Shown here in pieces: positions 32,605 to 43,466 of a stretch of DNA of 64,000 bases (position 1 is its first letter; each line of letters opens with the position of its first letter). The notes below the pieces were generated by a model. It was not told the origin of the DNA. It did no database searches and saw only the letters and a list, made by a program, of their open reading frames with translations. Made by a program: the position numbers and the translations under genes. Source of the stretch: Seminavis robusta (lineage: Eukaryota; Bacillariophyta; Bacillariophyceae; Naviculales; Naviculaceae); contig CAICTM010000232.1 of the NCBI GenBank assembly GCA_903772945.1, positions 1 through 64,000 on the forward strand. The letters run 5' to 3'.

Positions 32605-33044
32605 GTTGCTATAGCAAGAGCCTTGCAGATCTTGTCTTGGCTATTTCAAGATGCTCTTTGGATTGGGAGTTGCCTATTGCCAGCTTTCTCTCTGCTTGTT
32701 TCTTCTAATCAACTTGACTTCTGGTTGTTCCTGCTGTTTTTGTTCTTCCTGTTGAGGCACTGCTTGTGCTTCTTGTTGGTGATTGGTGATTGGTGTTGTT
32801 GTTATTATTGTTCTTCTTCTTCTTCTTCTTCTAGTTGTTGTTGTTGGTTGTTGGTTGTTGTTATTCTGTTGTTCTTGTTCTTGTTGCTGTTGAGTGAGAA
32901 TTTGGATGACAACGTAGTATACAATAGTTTAGTATTATGTAAAATGTGTTGCCAAGAACTCGGCAACATGATAGTATTTAAGGAATGACCATGTACAATG
33001 AAAAGACTGTCAATGGACATTGTACCAAGGGTACCAAGTTTCAA

Positions 33045-33556
33045 CCAACTTACTAAAAACAGTTAAATTTGATGGTACGAAGGGTACCAAGAGGTGGTAC
33101 TAAGATTTTGTCAAACTTAGCACTAGGGGAGGTACCAAGTTCAAAGGTAAAATTACATAAGGGTCAAATTTCATACTTATGATATGTCGAGCTCTTAAAT
33201 ATTGCTCTGTAAATAAACTAGGTACATTTGAGTACTTAAGCTAAGTAACTATTTGTAACTATTAGCAGAAAGATGCCAAGTAGCTTTGTCCTTGGGAGAT
33301 TTTGGCTTGGGCAGTGGACAAAGCAAACTTGGTCCTTGTACCAAGTTGCTTGGTCACCACCATGAGGGCAGGAGATGTTAAGTGGCTACAAGAGGAAAAG
33401 AGTATCACCCCTAAATCCACGAGAATGACTCTTCTTGGTCCATGGTACCAAGTTCAATTGGATTACGGGTTGTCTAATTGATGTAACTGTCACAAGTCCC
33501 AGTGAAATTACTTAGAAGTACTTAGTACCAACTTGGGGTATGGTTTAGGTAAGACC
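33045..33556 (-). repeat. right terminal inverted repeat with GGTACCAAG sub-repeats
   Basis: Mirror of the left end. GGTACCAAG occurs at several sites (for example near 33028, 33085, 33130, 33444), always in the opposite orientation to the left-end motif. Confidence 0.85.
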
Positions 33557-33565
33557 GGGCATGTG
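33557..33565. repeat. target site duplication, right copy
   Basis: GGGCATGTG directly after the right inverted repeat; identical to 25948-25956. Confidence 0.85.
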
Positions 33566-34287
33566 GGGGTGGAGATTGTTCGCTACGGTACATCGTACTA
33601 TTACTGTAATACTTCCGCCTTTGATCTTAGATCTTACTGCAGATGCAGCAGTCACAAACTTCGGAAAGCCTAGAGTACAGTTTTCATACTCAGTACTCCT
33701 CTGATAACTAAAAACTGGCAATTCCGCACAAATAAAGTACCACCGTCACCATCCAGATGTCGCAGTGAGGCTAAGGGTATTTAAGTAATGTGGTCTTTTA
33801 GAAAAATACTTACTGTACGGTTTCCGTGATACTGAACACTTAATGACCAATCCATAATTCCGTGCCTCCTCTCGCAAGAATGAGGTGCTACAGTACCACC
33901 TACTAATTAAATTGTCGCTTGGACGTATTAATTAAAATAGGTACGCTGTACGACTGTACTTCTCGAGGAGCAGCCATCTACCGTATTAATTCCACAGTGG
34001 CACCAGTGCCGGTACCGGTAGCCACAGTTTGTACCGGTACATGTGCTGTTCTAAAGGTACTCAGTGCTGCATATAACACAACATAATAGTCCATGTACGC
34101 TCTCAAGGGCGATGTGGCCTCAACCACATCGTCGTTTTGAAGGCTGGCCTGCAAGAGGCACAGCTGCATCGTTTGTAGCCCCTGCTGGGTACCGTACCGT
34201 ACCGTACCGTACCGTACCAGTACTGTACTAGCTAGCTAGCTAGGAATTGTCCCGGCCGGCAGTACGTGGGATGTTCATTCATTGACT
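33566..34287. other. intergenic with (GTACC)n
   Basis: No gene visible. Near 34195-34220 is a run of GTACC units (TACCGTACCGTACCGTACCG) followed by (CTAG)n at 34228-34242. Confidence 0.6.
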
Positions 34288-35661
34288 TCATTCACCACTG
34301 TGATGCGCCTCTACCGCCAGTTTCATAATGCAGAGCAGTTTCCGAGGCCCTGTTGGCACCTCTTGTTGTTCTTGTTGCTCTACTAGTATTCGTTTTGCCA
34401 CTTGCTGGCAATTTTCGGAAATCTGGGTCGATTGTAGAAGGTATCGAATGCCACGAATGAGATCCTTTGCTTCGAGTTCGGCAAACCTACGACACGCTTT
34501 TTGTCCATACTGGAGTGTGTGTACGACCGCCGCCAAGGCAAACTGATCCCCCATGACAGGACAGACCAAACTGGGGATTCCTGCTCGAAGACACGCTTGC
34601 AATACCCCCGCTCCCCCATGGCAGATCATCATGGAGCAGTGTGGCAAAAGAAGAGGGTATGGAATGGCAGTGACGTGTAGCCATTGTTGTGGATTATTGT
34701 GTGTGGGTGTTGGTGGCGTGAGTGCCTTTCCAATCAAAATGACTCTTTGACTATCAGGCAGGGTTTGCAGGGCTTGCCAAACAGCATCCAGTTGTTGTTG
34801 TTGGACAGGCATGGATCCAAAACCAATGGCAATGGGTTTCGTGTTGTCATTACGCATCAAGAAGGACTGTACCGAATCTGGCAGTCCATCTTGGTTGGAT
34901 GAAATGTATCCATCTGCCAGAGGTCCAACATCTTTGACGTAGGGTCCAACGGCAGGTGTTCCCTCCATGATGGGAATGAGATGATTGGAGTAAGCATTGA
35001 CAATAGTGAACTGTGGATGGCAACCAGAGAGGATTGGGAGCATTTGTTCCCACGACATCATTGGTGGTTGGATGCCACATGACTTTTCCAAGAGACCATT
35101 TTGTAAGAGAGCGCAGTACAAGTTCTGGTTGATTTCAAAGAGATAGTCTGGTTGATACGGAATGGGAGCGCCCTCTTTTAGACTCGAGTGATACTGTTGG
35201 ATGGCTCGACAAAAGTTGGGAGGAGAGATCCGATAGGACGGGAATACTTGGTTTGGCAGCAAGGGTTGCAAATGTATCAGAATGGTGGGAAGATTCTCAG
35301 CGATTGCCACTAGCACCATCAAGTAAGAAGCAATGCTGTTGGCCACCAGGCACTGACAGCCTTTGGCCACTTGACAGACTCTTTGGAAGCACGGCAAAAT
35401 GTAATTGGCTTGAATGTCGACCAGGGACTGCAAAGAGGCGCCATTTGGGGAAAAGCTGGCATTGGAAAAGGGGAGTTCATGCACGGAAACAGAAACAACA
35501 TTCCCAAATTCTTGAGTGACAGTCAGAGGTTCGATCAGGAATTTCCAGTTGGGCTCCACGAAGAAATCAACTTGATGGCCTTGCTGCAATAATTCCTTGG
35601 CAATGGCACAAAATGGCTCCACATCACCACGGCTGCCAATCGTCAACAGCAGCACTCTCAT
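34288..35661 (-). CDS. UDP-glycosyltransferase, GT1 type, 457 aa
   Basis: Single exon, ATG at 35661. The N-terminal acceptor domain begins MRVLLLTIGSRGDVEPFCAI, typical of sterol 3-beta-glucosyltransferase-like and macrolide-type GT1 enzymes, with GSRGDVEPF at the first strand. The C-terminal donor domain shows PLLLPHCSMMICHGGAGVLQ then AGIPSLVCPVMGDQ, the usual UDP-sugar-binding HGGxG region and its closing D-Q pair. Length fits the family. No signal peptide or membrane helix, so cytosolic. It should transfer a hexose from a UDP-sugar to a small lipophilic acceptor such as a sterol. There is no PH or GRAM domain as in fungal and animal sterol enzymes. It is divergent from the zinc-finger gene at 37114. 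Confidence 0.88.
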   Translation of the reverse strand: MRVLLLTIGSRGDVEPFCAIAKELLQQGHQVDFFVEPNWKFLIEPLTVTQEFGNVVSVSVHELPFSNASFSPNGASLQSLVDIQANYILPCFQRVCQVAKGCQCLVANSIASYLMVLVAIAENLPTILIHLQPLLPNQVFPSYRISPPNFCRAIQQYHSSLKEGAPIPYQPDYLFEINQNLYCALLQNGLLEKSCGIQPPMMSWEQMLPILSGCHPQFTIVNAYSNHLIPIMEGTPAVGPYVKDVGPLADGYISSNQDGLPDSVQSFLMRNDNTKPIAIGFGSMPVQQQQLDAVWQALQTLPDSQRVILIGKALTPPTPTHNNPQQWLHVTAIPYPLLLPHCSMMICHGGAGVLQACLRAGIPSLVCPVMGDQFALAAVVHTLQYGQKACRRFAELEAKDLIRGIRYLLQSTQISENCQQVAKRILVEQQEQQEVPTGPRKLLCIMKLAVEAHHSGE

Positions 35662-37113
35662 ATTGTACTACTATGTCATAGCTAGTAGTATCCACCACAA
35701 CCGCAAAGACATATACATCATATTATTTGATTGCCAAAATGTGAGATGGTCTGCTGGACGAAAGATCCTCGGATCTTTTCTTCTTTGATTGCAAGAACAG
35801 TAGGATCCAAAAGATAGATGCTTCCAGTGGATCGGGTTTGATTAAATTTTGTTGGTTGATGTTTTGCTGTCTGTTCGTACTCGAGTGGGAAGCATCTCTG
35901 TCTGGGATAATGAGATGCCGCAAAACTAATTTTGGTGGTACGTTGTGGCGTTTACCAGCTGTTGTAGCTGTTGTACCACTCTGGGATGACATCCTGCCTG
36001 CATACCAGTAGGTGCACAAGCTTTAAGCAGCTATTCGCTTTTCACTCTTGGCGCTATTATCTTTTGTCCAACCATTGAGCTCTCCCTTTTAACTGCCTGG
36101 CAATACCTAGCCAAAAAACGATTTAGACCCCGTTTTATCAAAGAGTGGTTACATTTTACATCGATATGAAACTAAAAGTAAGATAGTCACAAGTAACAAG
36201 GTAGCAACGGTGCATTGTTTGACATGGTTTCAATCTTACATCATTGCATGTCAAACTGTATCTGTTTACTACCAAAGGTTCTTACATTCAGGAGAAGGAT
36301 GAGAGTTAGCTATTCACTCACCAGTCTTTGGTTGTTGTAATTTCAATAATCGAGTATTTAGATACTGAGTCGGTTCATTCTTTAAGGGCTCATCTCCAAA
36401 AGAGACGCTCCAAAATAGCCTCCTAATTTCGGAGACAAGGAATCGTTCCTAAACGCTAAGATTTATGGAGAAGACAAGGAATTTTCCGAAACTAAGAACA
36501 GGCAGCATCTAAAAACCAGGTTTGATGGGCACTTTTAATACACTGGTCCACCAGCGTCTACCAGCATCCTACGTGTTTCGACGTTACCTGGCCACGCAGT
36601 ACAAGTCGCGCATAGTGGTTTGGCCTGCTCGAGACACCACTGTCCATGAAGCATGCAGCAGCAGCCCGTTTGCCTCGTTGTCCTTGCCTTGTCTGTTGCT
36701 TTGCCATCGGTGAAGCTGGGTCGTCACCATACAAGGCAACAACAACAGCAAGAAAGCAATCGAGGCTAAGAATAAGCACAGTCAAGGGACATACACATAC
36801 TAGTACTAGCTAGTAGAGTAGTCACTGTTACCATTACGCAACAAGCAAGACAACAACTGTACAAGAAGCAAGGCAACAACAGCCACAACTGTAGTTCTTG
36901 TGAATGAAGTCTCGGTGATCGATTCGGCTTTGGTCACCTCTCGTGAAAACTCGAAAAAGGAACCGGCACGCACACCACAAAAGGAACCCCATTACCTGGT
37001 GGTGCAGTAGTATCCACTACCGATACAGTACAGTACCAGTGCTTCAATCCACTGTACTGCAACAACACAACACAACATAACAGCCACGAAAGCAACAAGA
37101 CAGAGCCAACAAG
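35662..37113. other. 1.45-kb intergenic region between divergent genes
   Basis: Holds both promoters. CTAGTACTAGCTAGTAGAG lies near 36801 and CAGTACAGTACCAGT-type repeats near 37026. No credible gene. Confidence 0.5.
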
Positions 37114-39099
37114 ATGACTCACGAAGCCGACACAACCAACTTTTCCATGTCTTTAGTAGACGACGCAGCGGAAGCCGCTTTCATGGCAGCGGCCAACAAG
37201 ATGCCTCGAGGGAGCGCCCACAGCTTATCGCGTGGTGCTAGTAGTCGCACAGAGCGAGAGATTCGAATGAGTTTCGGACGTTGGTCTCTGGGCGACAAAC
37301 TCGAATGGGAGTGTCAGTCCTGCACCTTTCTCAACCAACCGCTCTTTTTGAGCTGTGAAATGTGCGGTCAAGCCAGACCAGCTCACGAAGGTCCTCCGCA
37401 TCCAGGAGGTACCGTTGTAACGACGACGACGAGTGCTCCTGTTGAGGAGGAGTCGCCCTTGTCGTTGGAAGAACGACGCGAAATGGCCATCCAAGAAGAA
37501 GAAGACCGAATCAAGCAAGAACGCATCAAGGAGATCATGGCTTTGCAGCAAGGCATCTTCAACAAGATTCGAGAAGAAAACGAAGAGGTAGAAGAGCAAA
37601 GCCAAGAAGATCTAGAGAGCTCCTTTGCTTGGATGGACCTAGAGGACACTCTCCCAATTAGTGAACTGCCAGCCTCGCGAGTCAGTATGAATGGATACGT
37701 CGGAAAGAAACCCACCGACGCTTCCAATTCGACACTCAGCACTGCCGCGACCAGTTACAGCCAATTGAGCAGTGTCGGACAATTCAGTCAAAGTCAAAAC
37801 TGGCTCGACAGTAGCAGCTACCATTCACATTCCGATCGTCGTGTCATGGACAGCAGCATCAGCCAGTCCAACCGACAGGTCATGGACAATAGCAGCAGTA
37901 GCTACCATTCCACTCGATTGATGGACGGCTCCAGTTACCATTCGGCCCGCATGGATACAAGCGCCAACAGCACGGGGCACCGTCTTAGTACATCCAGTAG
38001 CCACCGGAATGAAGCTATTCCTGCTCCGGAACAATCACACGCGAGCTTGAGAGGCGATTCTGCCCGATCCAGCTACATTCGAGGAACAGTCCACAAGAGT
38101 ACGGCCCACAGCAACTCAAGCCATCCTTCTCGCAATACCGCTCGGGGAGCAGGAGGTGCTCTCGCCGACTTCAATGCACTCAAGGCGGCCGTCGAGGGGG
38201 TTTCCGTAAGGTCCTTTGTCTTGGAAGACACCGACAACCGTGCAAGTTTGATCTCGGGTGCAAGCAACCATTCCGCAGCGTCCAGCTACAACTTGCTGGG
38301 TGGAAGCAACCATTCCTTGGGGTCCAATATCGAGATCGAGACACCTGATAAATGCCGCAGGCGGGCGGCTCTCAACTCATCGATCCCATCTCTCCAGTCA
38401 TATGGAACCGACGACGTTCAGGAACTTCAAGACTCGGACAGCGACGACGAAGACGAAAAGCCAGTGGCAGAGACAAAAAGGCGCACGTCGTCCTCTTCCG
38501 TCGTGGGAGCTCTCGCCGTGTCGGGTAAGCATCCGGCTCTCCTCAAAGCGGCCAAGGACGTCCTCAAGTACGAGGGACCACCTGTGAAAAATCCCATGCC
38601 TCGTCCGGTACGCAGCGCCGAGCCGACACACCACACGGAGGACCCGGCATCACCCGGAGCCCGGGAGGTGACCGGAAGACCAAGCCTCAAGATGGCCAAA
38701 GAACAACTCTTCAATGAACCCACCGCTGAGAATCAACCAATGCGCTCACCCTTCTCACGCTTCTCGAGTCCACCAGCAGGAGCCGTGTATCCCACCGGCA
38801 TGCCCCAGCAGCCCCAAGACGCAAGCGAAACGGGTGATAAGAGAAGTAACCTCAGCAGACTCGATGGAGCTCGCAAGATCTCCACCCCGTCTATTATCCC
38901 AGTATCCAAGAAAATGAATCTGTCTTCTGCAAACGATCCTGTGTTCCAGCGAAACTTGTACGCAGATCGCAAGCCGGATTCCAGAGTTCGGTCGTCTTCT
39001 CCAAAGCAAAAGGAAAAAGGAGTCAAGAGCATCCCGATCTTCAATCGCATGCTGCGGAAAAAGGGCTCTACTGCCAACACAGGGTCGCCCAAAAAGTAG
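37114..39099 (+). CDS. RanBP2-type zinc-finger protein, 661 aa, paralogue of 7877-9778
   Basis: Single exon, ATG 37114, TAG 39097-39099. One RanBP2-type finger at residues 65-84: W65, C67, C70, C81, C84 in WECQSCTFLNQPLFLSCEMC. After it comes a Glu-rich, probably coiled helix (LEERREMAIQEEEDRIKQER), an acidic stretch, then a long Ser/Tyr/His-rich tract with repeats of SSYHS and NRQVMD type, an ALKAAVEGVSVR piece, an acidic SDSDDEDEK run, and a basic tail ending RKKGSTANTGSPKK. Domain order and flexible content match the gene at 7877. Proteins of this sort bind ubiquitin chains or RNA. The finger is the only region shared strongly at DNA level with the paralogue; 31 nt are identical. Confidence 0.85.
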   Translation: MTHEADTTNFSMSLVDDAAEAAFMAAANKMPRGSAHSLSRGASSRTEREIRMSFGRWSLGDKLEWECQSCTFLNQPLFLSCEMCGQARPAHEGPPHPGGTVVTTTTSAPVEEESPLSLEERREMAIQEEEDRIKQERIKEIMALQQGIFNKIREENEEVEEQSQEDLESSFAWMDLEDTLPISELPASRVSMNGYVGKKPTDASNSTLSTAATSYSQLSSVGQFSQSQNWLDSSSYHSHSDRRVMDSSISQSNRQVMDNSSSSYHSTRLMDGSSYHSARMDTSANSTGHRLSTSSSHRNEAIPAPEQSHASLRGDSARSSYIRGTVHKSTAHSNSSHPSRNTARGAGGALADFNALKAAVEGVSVRSFVLEDTDNRASLISGASNHSAASSYNLLGGSNHSLGSNIEIETPDKCRRRAALNSSIPSLQSYGTDDVQELQDSDSDDEDEKPVAETKRRTSSSSVVGALAVSGKHPALLKAAKDVLKYEGPPVKNPMPRPVRSAEPTHHTEDPASPGAREVTGRPSLKMAKEQLFNEPTAENQPMRSPFSRFSSPPAGAVYPTGMPQQPQDASETGDKRSNLSRLDGARKISTPSIIPVSKKMNLSSANDPVFQRNLYADRKPDSRVRSSSPKQKEKGVKSIPIFNRMLRKKGSTANTGSPKK

Positions 39100-40654
39100 G
39101 GAGACTCTTCTTCTTTTGTTGCTGTCTTGTCTTGAGATGGCAAATGGCGCGAGGATGAGTGAGTCGAGTGCTCCTTGGCAAATGGCATGGAAAAGGTACT
39201 GAATAATTTAAACAATTACATATTATGACTAGGATTAGTTGCTAGCTCTTCAGCCAGGTAGTTAGTTGGTCTAGCCAAGCTAGCGTATTTTTTGTTAGCT
39301 ACTAGGAACTATCTAGCTAGTAGTACTACTAGTCTTGCTAGTACCATGTTACCGGTACTACCGGTAGTACCGTATGCATAGTGGTTTCTCGCGGCTTGCG
39401 ACGAAGCCCGCCGAGGCAGCTTTTCTTGGTTGAAAGTGATTGTTTCTGCTTGAAAAGATACAAAATTAAACCATGGATTGAAAGGAAAGCCTGAACCCCA
39501 AAGCATTCCCACAGCTATCCCTCGCCTTATTTGACTTAGGACACTTCAAGTTCCCTTGGTAACAGATTCGCGTGAGCAAGAACATTCTAAATCCTATAAT
39601 GACTAGCTCTACGAGAGAATCATGTACATTTTGGTACTAGTAATAAGGAACAGAATGGCTTCAAGAAAAGAAGCGTTGAGCTGTTGTTGTTGAAGCTTGG
39701 TAAGCTTTGGAACGTGCCCAGCTGTGGCAACTGTCCTTTGTGGTTTGATGGGTGGTTCTATTGCAGCTCTATTGCCCACAAACTTTGCATTCGGTACTGA
39801 GGGAAAAACGAGGCACCGAAGCCGGGCAGTTTAGTTTTAGAGTCTGTTTTCTTTCCTTAGGTTTTGATTAGCTGTCCGCTCGAGCTGTGGTGGAATTGGA
39901 GTGGCGGCTCACCGAGCAGCTTATTAGCACAGCGGTCGCATTGAAGAATGGAGATGGACAGGAGACTCAACAACAACATCTCCTCAAAGTAGAGAGGTCA
40001 GAAGCGCAGAATTTGCAGAATTCTCGTTCTGCTGAGCCTGATTGGTTCGCACAACAAGCAAATGCTTCTTTTTGCCTTGCCCCGCATTTGCAGTTTGCAG
40101 TATTTGCAATACTCGAATTCGCGGTTCTAGATTCTAGCTATTTTCTCAGTGGCTCAGTGCTCAGTGGTAGTTAATTTAAAGGAGCGACGACTACTGTCGT
40201 GCTTCTTTAGAAAGGGTGACGATTAATTTTGTTGCCAACGAATTCAGAATTCGGTCGCGGGGACAGGTAGGGGCATATCCCGAAGTTTGAGCTATGATAG
40301 TCTAGTTAGTTTGTCGGCATTGGATTGATGGTACTACTCTACCGTAGTACGGTAGTAGTTGGTCTCCAGGTGGAAGGAGGCGCCCTTTGCCCAGCACAGG
40401 AACTTGCTGCGCAACCATGATATCTATTTGTTCCGGTGGCTGGCTCAAGCTATCTAGGTACCAACTGGTATGCATGTTATTAGAGGGATGAAAATGTTGT
40501 TTACTTTGATTGTTTTTTAGATAGGATAAAACTACATATACTATACATCCAGACCTGCACTTCCTGAAGTAGGAGCTCCGGAGTCTTCCAACTAGCTAGC
40601 ATTAGCCTAGGTTTCCTTCTTGTAGCACTACATGTAGCGCCACACAAGAAAGAA
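39100..40654. other. 1.55-kb intergenic region, convergent gene ends
   Basis: No gene supported. It has CTAG tracts (39236-39325) and GGTACTACCGGTAGTACCG near 39353. Confidence 0.5.
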
Positions 40655-42046
40655 CTACTCTTCCCCACCCGCAGAGCCCTCCTCCTGCTTTGGTTCTTGA
40701 TCACTGGTATCGGTCTTTTTGGCAGCTGCAGCAACCTTGACAGCTACCCGCCTCATTCTTCGACAAAGATTGGGTTTGTCTCGTTGGAATAGTTCATGAA
40801 AATAGGCACCTCTGGAGGGTCCGTTGGAGATGAGTTCAAATCCATAGAGATTGAGCTGTCGCTTGAAGGAAGACAACCGTGATTGCCGAAAGTATAAGGG
40901 GACAATTTCCTGTTGCAAGAGAAGAAGAAAGAGAGACACATAGCAAGAACAGGTCAGTGGGCGGCACGGAAAGGACTTTCATCAAAGAAAACTGGGCGAA
41001 TCAAACATAAAACACACCTTGAAGAACTGATTGGGTTTGTGAATGGCAAAGGCTCTTCCTTCGTCCACAAAGGAGATGATGTGTCCTTTCGAACTTGCTT
41101 CCACTTCCATGAGCATTCTGTGTAACTTTTCAGGGAACGGTTCAATGGCTCCAGGCCCTGGTCTTTGCTGACTCAAAGCAGCTCTTGCGGAGAGCATGCT
41201 GGGTGAAGGGAGCATTTGACCCGCGGAAGCTGCCATCAACTGGGCAGCTGCGGCGGGAGAGATGAGACCTGAAGCAAGCTGCTGTTGAAGATGCTGCTGC
41301 AGAGCCACTTGTTGCTGCTGCTGCTGTTGTTGCTGCTGTAACGCCGCCTGTTGCTGCTGCTGCTGCTGTTGTTGTTGCTGCTGCTGAGACATGAGCAACA
41401 AAGCAGCTTCTCGTTGAGACAAGCCCCCCAAAGAACCGCTGGCATTCGTAGTGGAGGACTGCTGCAACGCTGACTGAAACATGGGGTGTGAGTGAGTCCC
41501 CGCTGAAGTCGTATTCTTGACGCCCAACTGGTTCATGGCAGCCGCTGCTCCAGTTCTTCCAGCCAGCAATCCCTGCATGAACTGGTTGGTGTTGGCAGTG
41601 GCCGAAGGAGCTGTGCCTTGTCCTTGCGTCAGCTGGTGCAATTGCTGCAAACGCTTGATTTCATCACTGATGTTGAGGGAAGCAGAAGAAAAGTCTTGAG
41701 CGGCATTGACATGTCCGACATTGACGCCCAGACCGCTTGATTGCAGTCTGGTCGAGGGAAGCTGCGCTTGATGCACACTGATTCCAGCAGCCGTCATGGT
41801 GCTCAGATTCATGTGGTTGAGACCACTCAATTGGCGAGCATTGGCCGGGGATGCTGCAACTGCACCGGCACCAGTGGAAGGCAAGATGCCTTGGAACATG
41901 GCATCGATGGACGAAGGATTCTGACTCTTTCCACCGCCATTGTCGTTCATGTTCATACTATTGCCACTACCACCTCCCTGATGGTTGCCTCGACCGTTGG
42001 CAGCGCCGAACCCTTGGCCTTGATTCAAAGAGTACTGGTAAGACAT
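40655..42046 (-). CDS. heat shock factor-type transcription factor, two exons, 427 aa
   Basis: Exon 1 41018-42046 (343 codons) and exon 2 40655-40909, joined in phase 0 (GTGTGT donor, AACAG acceptor). Residues 299-403 are an HSF DNA-binding domain: IEPFPEKLHRMLMEVEAS, HIISFVDEGRAFAIHKPNQF, then after the intron EIVPLYFRQSRLSSFKRQLN and LYGFELI. Recognition helix residues SFKRQLNLYGF match known HSFs. The first 300 residues are Gly/Asn-rich and then Gln-rich, with two poly-Gln runs (about 219-264) that look like an activation domain. The DNA-binding domain sits at the C-terminal end, unlike animal, plant and yeast HSFs, and the hydrophobic heptad (oligomerisation) region that normally follows it is not evident. 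The tail is acidic. Confidence 0.9.
41301..41392. repeat. CTG/CAG repeat encoding poly-Gln in the HSF
   Basis: Two runs of CTG/TTG triplets (plus strand) encode the Gln tracts of the minus-strand HSF. Confidence 0.9.
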
Positions 42047-43466
42047 GTTGGATGTTGATGGGGTGCTCTACCTGCGAATTTATGAGCGAACGGTTGATTC
42101 ACCCACCCTCCAATTCCAACCACAGCTCTGCTTTACTGTCGCTGTACGTCACAATTCCAAGCGAAGCCTTCCTATCAACAGCTGTTGATGGACCGCCTTC
42201 AACAAGGATAGGCCAAAGAGATTGATACGTACACTGTACTCGTACTAGTAGTAGCCGGATCAGATGGTGTGAGTGAGATGGTGCTCTGCTCTGTGTATGT
42301 TGTTGTACCGGGTCCGTCCACCAGTGTTGATCTTCGTGCAAGCAAGAGCAAAATACAGTACCAATTCGTCGAGCTGAGCTTCACTCTGTCACTCTCATCA
42401 GTGCGGTACCGTACAGTCGATACATCATTTATTTTGAACCCACAGCCACCTGCCAAGCTGCCAACGCTGAGAAGATGGCCATTGCTTCTTAGAAGCGCAG
42501 AACCAAGGTATTGCCCAAGCAGTTTACTTCAACTTGTGCAATCTGTCCAACTTCTTTTCAATAACAAGGGTTACGATATACCGTGCTCAATGCATTGAGC
42601 AATCTACGAGTACAGTAACGCTATGGTATGTTATTCCTGTATTGGTACGTAGCAAGCCTCTGCCATTGGGTTAGATGGAGGTGTATGGTTTATCGCATGA
42701 ATATTTGCTAGATTAGCTACTAGATTTCAGTGAAAAGAGTTCTACGAACGAATCCTTAAACTCCACTTTCTACCTATTTTCTCTACCACAATTCTACACA
42801 TTCTGTGAAGCAAAATATTTACTGGATGAAGAATAATTGCCTGGAATGTTTTAAAAAAGAAGACTCTTGATGGTTTAATTATGACCAAAAGCAGATGCTT
42901 CAGAGATGAAAATGGGCAATGCGAAAACCGGACCATTGCCTTTGGTGAAGCTGTTTGCTGCTGTCTGTGGAGCTCTGTACAGCAAAGTAGTCTACTAAGC
43001 GGTGGGCAGATCTATCTTGATGGAATGTTGAACTTCCCAATGAGGCATCTTAGCTGTTTCAATCCCATATTTCCAAATCCTGGAAAAAGAAGCAGAAAAG
43101 AACCTGATCCAGTTGGGAGAACCGAAAAGTCAACAAAACCGACTTTGGGCGGAGTAAATGCTTTGTTGTCACGAGCGCAGGAACAATGACCCATATCCCT
43201 AATCAAAACACCTATTCTTAACCTTAGCATTGAAGAGAGTATTCCACATAAAGCTTTTAAAACCGTGAAGATTTAACCAATATTAGTTTTGGTGTCAGCA
43301 GGGGCTTCTCGTTTTGGGGTTGAATTTCAAAGCCGTTCCAGACCATCGTTCTGTGTTGACACCACCTGTTCTTCGTGTCTTTTACTGAACGGCGACAAGC
43401 ATTTGAACATTTGTTTTTGGTTTGGTACCACAGTACCGTTACGGATCTCACAAGGTGCAACAGGCC
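42047..43466. promoter_or_regulatory. shared intergenic region of two divergent HSF genes
   Basis: 1.4 kb holding both promoters. Contains CTCGTACTAGTAGTAGCCGG near 42239 and GTGCGGTACCGTACAG near 42400. A GAAnnTTCnnGAA heat-shock element was not obvious by eye. Part of the 3' end is unusual: 43040-43200 reads openly in plus orientation but shows no known domain. Confidence 0.45.

Larger units (their letters stand above)
25957..33556. mobile_element. 7.6-kb DNA transposon, Mutator-like by ends and 9-bp target duplication
   Basis: The left end GGTCAGCAGTAAACCATACC and the right end in reverse complement GGTCTTACCTAAACCATACC start long inverted repeats. Outside them GGGCATGTG stands immediately left (25948-25956) and right (33557-33565), a perfect 9-bp direct repeat. 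A 9-bp duplication with long TIRs is typical of Mutator-like elements. Inside are a plus-strand region (27041-29405) and minus-strand genes (29448-32604) that converge with 42 bp between them. No MULE transposase signature was recognised, so the family call rests on the ends only. It could be a non-autonomous, gene-carrying element or a new superfamily with an unknown transposase. Confidence 0.8.

Noticed and set aside
43036-43189. Plus-strand frame before the second HSF as an upstream exon
   Set aside because: Stops and lack of similarity to HSF N-termini; a single-exon gene from 43467 is complete without it.
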